10,951 nt of DNA from an uncultured Collinsella sp. (GTDB taxonomy: Bacteria > Actinomycetota > Coriobacteriia > Coriobacteriales > Coriobacteriaceae): the NCBI GenBank assembly GCA_900551635.1, contig URWQ01000028.1, forward strand, positions 1 through 10,951, written 5' to 3'. A program made the translations under genes and the position numbers. This document shows, in pieces, positions 6,162 to 10,951 of the stretch (position 1 is the stretch's first letter; each line of letters opens with the position of its first letter). The notes under the pieces are model-generated. The model ran no database searches, was not told the origin of the DNA, and saw nothing but the letters and a program-made list of their open reading frames with translations.

Positions 6162-6878
6162 ATGCCGGGCTTGGGAACAATCATCAACGTTGTGCTTTTG
6201 ATTGCGGGCGGTCTTTTGGGATTAGCGGGCGGTCGCTTCATTACACCGCGCATCCAAGACACGCTCATGAAAGCATCGGGGCTGTGCGTCCTGTTTATCG
6301 GCCTGGGCGGCACCATGCAAAAGATGCTCATCATCGATGGAAAGGCACTAGCGACCACCGGTACCACCATGCTCATCGTCTCGTTCGCCCTCGGCTCGCT
6401 CATCGGCGAGGCCGTCAACTTGGAAGCCGCCATCGAGAACCTTGGCGAATGGCTCAAGCGCAAGACTGGCAGTGAGGGCGATAACGGGTTCACCAACGCT
6501 TTTGTCTCGACTTCACTCACCGTGTGCATCGGCGCCATGGCCATTGCGGGATCGATCCAGGACGGCCTGCTCGGTGACTGGTCAACGCTTGCCCTGAAAG
6601 GCGCATTGGACTGCATCATCGTCTGCACCATGACGGCGTCGCTCGGACGCGGCTGCATCTTCTCGGCCCTGCCCGTCGCCGTGTTCCAGGGGACGATCAC
6701 GCTGTTTGCCGGCGCACTCTCCCCCATCATGACTACGGCAGCCCTCGACAGCCTTTCGCTCGTAGGCTCCATGCTCATCTTCTGCGTCGGCGTCAACCTC
6801 ATCCGTCCTCAGACCTTCCGCACGGCCAATATGCTTCCCTCCGTCGTCATCGCCGTCATCTACGCCCTCCTGTTCTAA
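6162..6878 (+). CDS. DUF554 multi-pass membrane protein (YdfK/YqgA family)
   Basis: From ATG 6162 the product has 238 residues, close to the family's usual length, and GGAGGG lies 3-4 nt before the start. The frame is open back to 6093, but the extra 23 residues include no family sequence and lack a binding site, so I reject them. The protein starts MPGLGTIINVVLLIAGGLLGLAGG, the DUF554 N-terminus, and carries the family hallmark CIGAMAIAGSIQDGLLGD (about 122-139). I count roughly six or seven hydrophobic segments: about 6-24, 38-58, 68-88, 115-131, 148-163, 165-187, 199-215 and 224-237, some of which may be re-entrant or short. The family is a widespread inner-membrane putative transporter without a settled substrate. 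It is flanked by its own promoter-like sequences and does not appear linked in function to either neighbouring operon. Confidence 0.92.
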   Translation: MPGLGTIINVVLLIAGGLLGLAGGRFITPRIQDTLMKASGLCVLFIGLGGTMQKMLIIDGKALATTGTTMLIVSFALGSLIGEAVNLEAAIENLGEWLKRKTGSEGDNGFTNAFVSTSLTVCIGAMAIAGSIQDGLLGDWSTLALKGALDCIIVCTMTASLGRGCIFSALPVAVFQGTITLFAGALSPIMTTAALDSLSLVGSMLIFCVGVNLIRPQTFRTANMLPSVVIAVIYALLF

Positions 6879-6885
6879 ATCTATC

Positions 6886-6956
6886 AACGCAGCGGCATCT
6901 CGAACACCTGTTTGATGCTGTGCTATGATATGAGGTCACCGTAGCTGCGTTCGAGA
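6886..6956 (+). promoter_or_regulatory. Promoter region of the TerB-BrxD operon with interleaved inverted repeats
   Basis: TGC-TATGAT (6921-6929) is a good extended -10 box about 35 bp before the GTG start at 6966; there is no convincing -35. Two perfect 8-bp inverted repeats flank it: AACGCAGC (6886-6893) with GCTGCGTT (6944-6951), and TCTCGAAC (6898-6905) with GTTCGAGA (6949-6956). The right arms overlap by 3 bp and end at the ribosome binding site. The arms are interleaved rather than nested, so they may be protein-binding half-sites rather than one RNA hairpin. Confidence 0.45.
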
Positions 6957-6965
6957 GGAGGAGCG

Positions 6966-8726
6966 GTGGCCGACCAGGACATCAAGATGCTCATCGAGCG
7001 CATTATGGCCGAGGCCCGGACCCATCAGTCTGCCCGCTTCTCACATGAAGTCTACGCAGACGAGCCGATTCTCAAAACCGGCCGACAGATGCAGAATTTC
7101 CTCCCCGACCAGTACCGTAAAATGCGCGAGATATCGCGCTGGCAGGATGACCCCAAAGGCGGCGCAGGTCGCTGGCTTTCGGAAGCCGAGCTTTTCTACC
7201 GCCAGGGCCTGCTGATGGCCGACTTTGAGGACGACTGTCCCTACAACGGCACCTTTAAATCGTACTTTCCCACCTACAACGCCATGAGCGACCGGCAGTT
7301 GCGCGGCTACTTTACCTGGCGTGCCCAAGTGCGCCGCGGAACCGTCGAGGAAACGTCTACGTCCTTTGCCTTTCTGTATCTCTATGAGCTGATTTGCGGC
7401 ATTGGCGTAGATGACCCGCTCGATGGTTTTAACAAGATCAAGGCTTTTTGGGATGCCTATCGCGCCTTCGAGCCCGGCATCGACCGATTTGCACGCGTGT
7501 GGCTGCAGGATTACGCCGTGTTCCACGGGCTCGACCCCAAGCTGCTTCGCGACTCTAAAACCGTCATGTTCGATAACGCCCTTATCGAGCTGCGGCGCGC
7601 GGCACGAGACCTTGTACCAGCACCGGCACCGTCCGGCCAGACCCCTAAGCGTCGCAAAACCTCCGAGCCCACGCTCCCCCTTCCGCCCGATGAGGTGCGC
7701 GAGGAGCGACTCATGGCCGCCATCAACGCCCTCTCCACGTACAACCTAAGTAACTCGCGGCTCGACCGCAGCCACCACCGCGATCTGCGCCACGTGGCGT
7801 GCGCCGTGTATGTCCGTATGGCGCGCTACTATGACACGCACCGAAAGACCGGCATCGTGGCGAGCTTATTTGGGGAGGAGACGGCCATGCCCTACACCAT
7901 GTTTGCCTCGGCCGTATTCTTTGCGCCCGAGCGCCACGAGGACTGCGAATACCGCTTGGATCCCATCCATATCTACCGTTGCCAAAACGGCTTTTGGGAA
8001 TGCATGCGTATCCACGGTAGTAGGCAAAAGAGCAGCAAGCTCGGTGAAATGATGCGCGCCTGCGACCAACGCCTGCGCCTGGCGCTGGACCCCGCCCATC
8101 CCCTTAAGGAAGAAAAGGTCCCCAAATATCTGGCCAAGATTATCGATGACGAGATTGTGGCATGGCTTTCGTGGGACGCCGCACACCAACCCGTCAAGAT
8201 CGATATCGATCTGAGTCAGCTGGGGCACATTCGGAGCGCCGCTGCGCAAACGCGCGAAGCGCTTTTAATCGACGAGGAACGCGAGGACGGCGCGTCCGCA
8301 GAAGCCGAGGCAGCGGACTCAGGGCAACCGGAAGCCGAGCCCGTAACCGACGCGATTGTCGAGGCGGTCGTGGCACCCATTCGGCAGGACTTGACCGACG
8401 AGCCGACCATATCCACCGAACAGTTTGGTGTCGTGGCACCGCTTCTCGCGCCGACGCCCGCGTTCGCAGCTGCTGCGCCCGCTGACGCCACAAACGAACT
8501 CGCGCCCGCCGCAGATGCCTTCCTTCGCGCACTGCTCGAGCACAACGCAGTACAGGCGGAATCGGCGGTAGTGCAATCGGGGCAGAGCGAGGACATGCTC
8601 GTCGATACCATCAACGAGGCGCTCTTTGACCTGGTGGGTGACACCGTAATTGAATTTGGCGCGGCAGGACCGCAAATTATCGAGGACTACGAAGCAGACG
8701 TGAGAGGATACCTAGACCATGAGTGA
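6966..8726 (+). CDS. TerB_N/TerB_C domain protein, probable defence component
   Basis: A 586-residue cytoplasmic protein starting at GTG with GAGGAGG about 4 nt upstream. Residues about 40-200 match the TerB_N domain, clearest in LRGYFTWRAQVRRGTVEETS (112-131) and the following FAFLYLYELICGIG. Residues about 410-584 match TerB_C: KIDIDLSQLGHIRSAAAQTREALL (411-434), then an Ala/Glu/Pro-rich insertion (about 440-510), then DAFLRALLEH, DTINEALFDLVGDTVIEF (547-564) and PQIIEDYEADVRGYL. The central part (about 240-400), including YRCQNGFWECMRIHG (337-351), I cannot assign to a named fold. TerB-family domains occur in tellurite-stress and phage-defence settings and are thought to act as scaffolds near membranes or nucleic-acid enzymes. 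Its stop overlaps the BrxD-like ATPase start by 8 bp, so the two are probably made together. Biochemical activity is unknown; no enzyme motif is visible. Confidence 0.85.
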   Translation: MADQDIKMLIERIMAEARTHQSARFSHEVYADEPILKTGRQMQNFLPDQYRKMREISRWQDDPKGGAGRWLSEAELFYRQGLLMADFEDDCPYNGTFKSYFPTYNAMSDRQLRGYFTWRAQVRRGTVEETSTSFAFLYLYELICGIGVDDPLDGFNKIKAFWDAYRAFEPGIDRFARVWLQDYAVFHGLDPKLLRDSKTVMFDNALIELRRAARDLVPAPAPSGQTPKRRKTSEPTLPLPPDEVREERLMAAINALSTYNLSNSRLDRSHHRDLRHVACAVYVRMARYYDTHRKTGIVASLFGEETAMPYTMFASAVFFAPERHEDCEYRLDPIHIYRCQNGFWECMRIHGSRQKSSKLGEMMRACDQRLRLALDPAHPLKEEKVPKYLAKIIDDEIVAWLSWDAAHQPVKIDIDLSQLGHIRSAAAQTREALLIDEEREDGASAEAEAADSGQPEAEPVTDAIVEAVVAPIRQDLTDEPTISTEQFGVVAPLLAPTPAFAAAAPADATNELAPAADAFLRALLEHNAVQAESAVVQSGQSEDMLVDTINEALFDLVGDTVIEFGAAGPQIIEDYEADVRGYLDHE

Positions 8727-10035
8727 TACCGCACCCGCAGCACCCCGCGTGCCCAAGCGCGTCGCTGCCGTCATTCTCAACTCGCTCAAGGGCGGCGTGG
8801 TCCCGCGCATCGGCCTTCCCTATATCACCGTGGGACGCGAGGTCGAGATTCGCGCCCTGCTCACCGATTTGAGTCTCATCGCCGACGGCGGCGCAAGCTT
8901 CCGCTTTCTGGTCGGTCGCTACGGCGCCGGCAAGAGCTTTTTGCTCCAAACCATCCGAACGCATGCCATGGGCGAGGGATTCGTCGTCGCCGATGCAGAC
9001 TTATCCCCCGAGCGCCGTCTGCAGGGCGGGCAGGGGCAGGGCCTTGCCACCTACCGCGAGCTCATACGCAATATATCGACCAAGACGCGCCCCGAGGGCG
9101 GTGCGCTCAACCTTATTCTGGATCGCTGGGTTGCCTCGTGTGCCGACGTCGACGAGTCGGTCGTCAATGCCCAACTGGCCCCGCTCGAGGAGATGGTCCA
9201 CGGCTTCGACTTCACCCGCATGCTTCGCCGCTATCGCACGGCCGTATCCGAGGGCGACGAGGAAGCCATGAGCCGCGTGCCCAAATGGATCCGCGGCGAA
9301 TACCGTACCAAGAGCGAGGCTCGCGCCGAGCTGGGCTCCTCGACCATCATCAGCGATGACGACTGGTACGACTACGTCAAGCTCATCGCACGTTTTTTGG
9401 TCTGCAGCGGCTACAAGGGCATGCTGGTGCTCATCGACGAGCTCGTGAATCTGTACAAGATTCCCAACGCGATCACGCGCCAATATAACTACGAGAAGAT
9501 CCTGACCATGTACAACGACACGCTCCAGGGCAAAGCGCAGTACCTGGGCGTGATCATGGGTGGCACGCCGACCTCTATCGAGGACCGCCGCCGCGGCGTC
9601 TTTTCCTACGAGGCCCTTCGGAGCCGTCTCGCCCAGGGCCGTTTTGCGCGCGATGATCTCAAAGATATGCTCGCGCCCATCATCCGCCTGCAGACGCTCA
9701 CCTACGAGGAGCTGCTGGTGCTCATCGAGAAGCTCATGCAGATCCATGCCGGCTACTTTGGCTGGACGCCCACGCTTACCGAGAACGACTTGGTGGACTT
9801 CCTCAAGATTGAGTTTGGCCGCGTGGGGGCCGACACGCATCTGACGCCCCGCGAGGTCATCCGCGACTTTATCGAGCTGCTCGATATCCTGTGTCAGAAC
9901 CCCGATGCTAACGTGGCCGAGTTGCTGCAAAGCGTCGGCGGCGAGCGGCTCGGGGGCGCCGCGCGGGCGCCGCCAGCCGCGACAGACGACACCGGCACCA
10001 CAGACGACCGCAACTTCGCCGAATTCACCATCTAA
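8719..10035 (+). CDS. brxD: BrxD/DUF2791-type P-loop ATPase
   Basis: A 438-residue ATP-binding protein. Walker A is GRYGAGKS (66-73), Walker B is MLVLIDE (235-241), and GVIMGGTP (277-284) is a sensor-like strand. RVAAVILNSLKGGVVPRIGLPYITVGR (14-40), before the P-loop, and the ELVNLYK...YNYEKILTMYND stretch after Walker B are typical of the DUF2791/BrxD family. The C-terminal LTPREVIRDFIELLDIL (375-391) is the usual helical end, followed by a disordered Gly/Ala/Pro/Asp tail. In type 2 BREX, BrxD accompanies an Lhr-like helicase. Here the ATG overlaps the TerB gene's end (ATGAGTGA), with GAGAGG about 11 nt upstream, and the helicase follows after 116 bp. I expect an ATP-driven DNA-acting switch or loader that works with the helicase. 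The family is firm; calling it BREX BrxD rests on similarity and the helicase neighbour, because no PglX or PglZ is in view. Confidence 0.9.
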   Translation: MSDTAPAAPRVPKRVAAVILNSLKGGVVPRIGLPYITVGREVEIRALLTDLSLIADGGASFRFLVGRYGAGKSFLLQTIRTHAMGEGFVVADADLSPERRLQGGQGQGLATYRELIRNISTKTRPEGGALNLILDRWVASCADVDESVVNAQLAPLEEMVHGFDFTRMLRRYRTAVSEGDEEAMSRVPKWIRGEYRTKSEARAELGSSTIISDDDWYDYVKLIARFLVCSGYKGMLVLIDELVNLYKIPNAITRQYNYEKILTMYNDTLQGKAQYLGVIMGGTPTSIEDRRRGVFSYEALRSRLAQGRFARDDLKDMLAPIIRLQTLTYEELLVLIEKLMQIHAGYFGWTPTLTENDLVDFLKIEFGRVGADTHLTPREVIRDFIELLDILCQNPDANVAELLQSVGGERLGGAARAPPAATDDTGTTDDRNFAEFTI

Positions 10036-10070
10036 CCTGCCAAAAAGGGACAGGTTTATTTTGGCAGGTT
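10034..10070 (+). terminator. Strong palindrome: terminator, attenuator or dispersed repeat
   Basis: AACCTGCCAAAA (10034-10045) and TTTTGGCAGGTT (10059-10070) form a perfect 12-bp stem around a 13-nt loop. The left arm overlaps the ATPase stop codon. The right arm is followed by TTATCT, giving a short TTTT run (10069-10072). The loop contains CAGGTT (10051-10056), which can instead pair with AACCTG (10034-10039). Two exclusive folds are thus possible, as in attenuators. It could end or dampen transcription into the helicase gene. Confidence 0.55.
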
Positions 10071-10074
10071 TTAT

Positions 10075-10114
10075 CTCGGCAAACGCCGAGGCAGTAATGC
10101 AGCAAGCCACTGCC
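10075..10114 (+). other. Two further hairpins in the helicase leader
   Basis: CTCGGC (10075-10080) and GCCGAG (10085-10090) pair perfectly around the loop AAAC. Next, GGCAGT (10090-10095) and ACTGCC (10109-10114) pair perfectly around a 13-nt loop; the two stems share base 10090. With the palindrome before them they fill the leader as a run of three stem-loops, ending about 38 nt before the helicase start. I recognise no known riboswitch or leader class. Confidence 0.45.
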
Positions 10115-10151
10115 CACCGCGTTGAGAGATTCGTTTTTGAAAGGAGGCCCC

Positions 10152-10951
10152 GTGAACGCCTTTGACCGCTACGCCCCGTTTATCCAAGACTTCATCTACT
10201 CCCACGATTGGGAGAGCCTGCGCTCTATCCAGGTTGCGGCAGCAGATGCCATCTTTAACACACAAGACAATGTACTCCTGACGGCATCCACAGCTTCCGG
10301 CAAAACCGAGGCAGCCTTCTTTCCCATCCTGACCGAGTTTTGGGAGAGGCCGCCCGCAAGCGTGGGCGCCCTCTACATTGGCCCCCTCAAGGCGCTCATC
10401 AACGACCAGTTTGCACGGCTGAACGACCTCTGCGCCGAGGCGGACATCCCCGTCTGGCACTGGCATGGCGATGTCTCGCAGTCGCACAAGGCTAAGCTCA
10501 TCAAAAAACCGAGCGGTATCTTGCAGATTACGCCCGAGTCGCTCGAGGCGCTCCTGATCCATAAGCACATGGCAATCCCTCGTATGTTCTGCGACCTGCG
10601 CTATGTGGTTATCGACGAGGTTCATTCGCTCATGCGCGGCGACCGCGGCGGTCAGACGCTCTGCCTTATCGAGCGCCTCTCGCGCATGGCGGGGGGGCAG
10701 CCCCGCCGCATCGGCCTTTCTGCCACCATCGGCGACCCCGAGCGCACGGGCGCCTTTCTCTCACAGGGAACAGGACGCGATTGCATCATCCCCCGCTTTG
10801 AGGAACCGCGCCGCGTGTGGCGCATCTCCATGGAGCACTTCTACAACTCGGGTCCCCAGGCACAGCAGCGGGGATTCGAGAGCACGGGTCCACAAGAAGC
10901 CGAGATGCTTGCTTGCGAGCGTATTGAGCCGGCGGCGCCCGCGGCGCTGCC
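10152..10951 (+). CDS. Lhr-like DEAD/DEAH-box helicase, 3' end missing
   Basis: The first 266 residues of a superfamily 2 helicase; the frame is open to the window end. The start is GTG at 10152 with a perfect AAGGAGG 4 nt upstream. Visible motifs, in order, are a Q-motif-like SLRSIQVAAADAIF (22-35), Walker A TASTASGKTE (44-53), motif Ia GPLKALINDQF (77-87), motif Ib-type QITPESLEALL (125-135), motif II DEVH (155-158) and motif III GLSATIGDPE (188-197). GLSATIGDPE is characteristic of Lhr-family helicases, which move along nucleic acid using ATP; BrxHI of type 2 BREX belongs to this group. The RecA2 domain and any C-terminal domains lie outside the window, so its length and subtype (Lhr core, BrxHI or DUF1998-bearing) cannot be judged. 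With the ATPase and TerB genes upstream it forms a probable defence module. The last codons (EPAAPAAL) are low-complexity at the sequence edge and may be less reliable. Confidence 0.88.
   Translation, partial: MNAFDRYAPFIQDFIYSHDWESLRSIQVAAADAIFNTQDNVLLTASTASGKTEAAFFPILTEFWERPPASVGALYIGPLKALINDQFARLNDLCAEADIPVWHWHGDVSQSHKAKLIKKPSGILQITPESLEALLIHKHMAIPRMFCDLRYVVIDEVHSLMRGDRGGQTLCLIERLSRMAGGQPRRIGLSATIGDPERTGAFLSQGTGRDCIIPRFEEPRRVWRISMEHFYNSGPQAQQRGFESTGPQEAEMLACERIEPAAPAAL

Noticed and set aside
6125..6802. 225-codon minus-strand frame
   Set aside because: Antisense to the DUF554 protein, whose family hallmark is unmistakable.
9001..10110. 369-codon open frame on the minus strand
   Set aside because: It is fully antisense to the BrxD-like ATPase, which has clear Walker motifs; long antisense frames are expected in GC-rich DNA, and its peptide has no domain signature.
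1..10951. tRNA, rRNA, CRISPR array, insertion sequence
   Set aside because: No cloverleaf, ribosomal segment, regularly spaced repeat or transposase was found on reading both strands.

Overview
The window is GC-rich and densely coded. It looks like a gut actinobacterium of the class Coriobacteriia, most likely Collinsella or a close relative. This is inferred from base composition, the signal peptides, the gene families and the LAxTG-type surface anchor; no rRNA or other marker gene is present. The odd length, a truncated gene at each end and a damaged-looking first ~35 bases suggest a whole contig rather than a slice of a finished genome.

Left region (1-2492, minus strand): an FAD-linked 2-hydroxyacid (probably lactate) dehydrogenase, followed with a 2-nt reading-frame gap by the electron-transfer flavoprotein beta subunit and, with no gap, by the start of a ferredoxin-domain type alpha subunit that runs off the window. 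This set matches the LDH-Etf complexes that drive lactate oxidation by electron confurcation in anaerobes.

Middle region (2493-6043): a 345-bp divergent intergenic stretch that may hold a dispersed repeat and promoters, then five plus-strand genes. The first is a small cytoplasmic protein with a faint DUF559-nuclease-like pattern, translationally coupled to a membrane-anchored beta-rich protein. Three exported proteins follow: a 199-aa beta-rich protein, a 93-aa minimal sortase substrate ending LAQTG-TM-basic tail, and a 476-aa cysteine-rich protein. I read the last four as a cell-surface assembly of unknown role.

A DUF554 multi-pass membrane protein (6162-6878) stands alone with its own promoter-like sequences.

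Right region (6966 to the end, plus strand): a protein with TerB_N and TerB_C domains, overlapped by 8 bp by a BrxD/DUF2791-type P-loop ATPase. After a 116-bp structured spacer comes an Lhr-like DEAD/DEAH helicase cut off by the window end. BrxD and an Lhr-like helicase are accessory parts of type 2 BREX phage defence. Here they sit with a TerB protein and without a visible methylase or PglZ, so this is the best candidate for an under-described system. The spacer before the helicase carries three hairpins, the first with two mutually exclusive pairings, which suggests an attenuator or a dispersed palindromic element.
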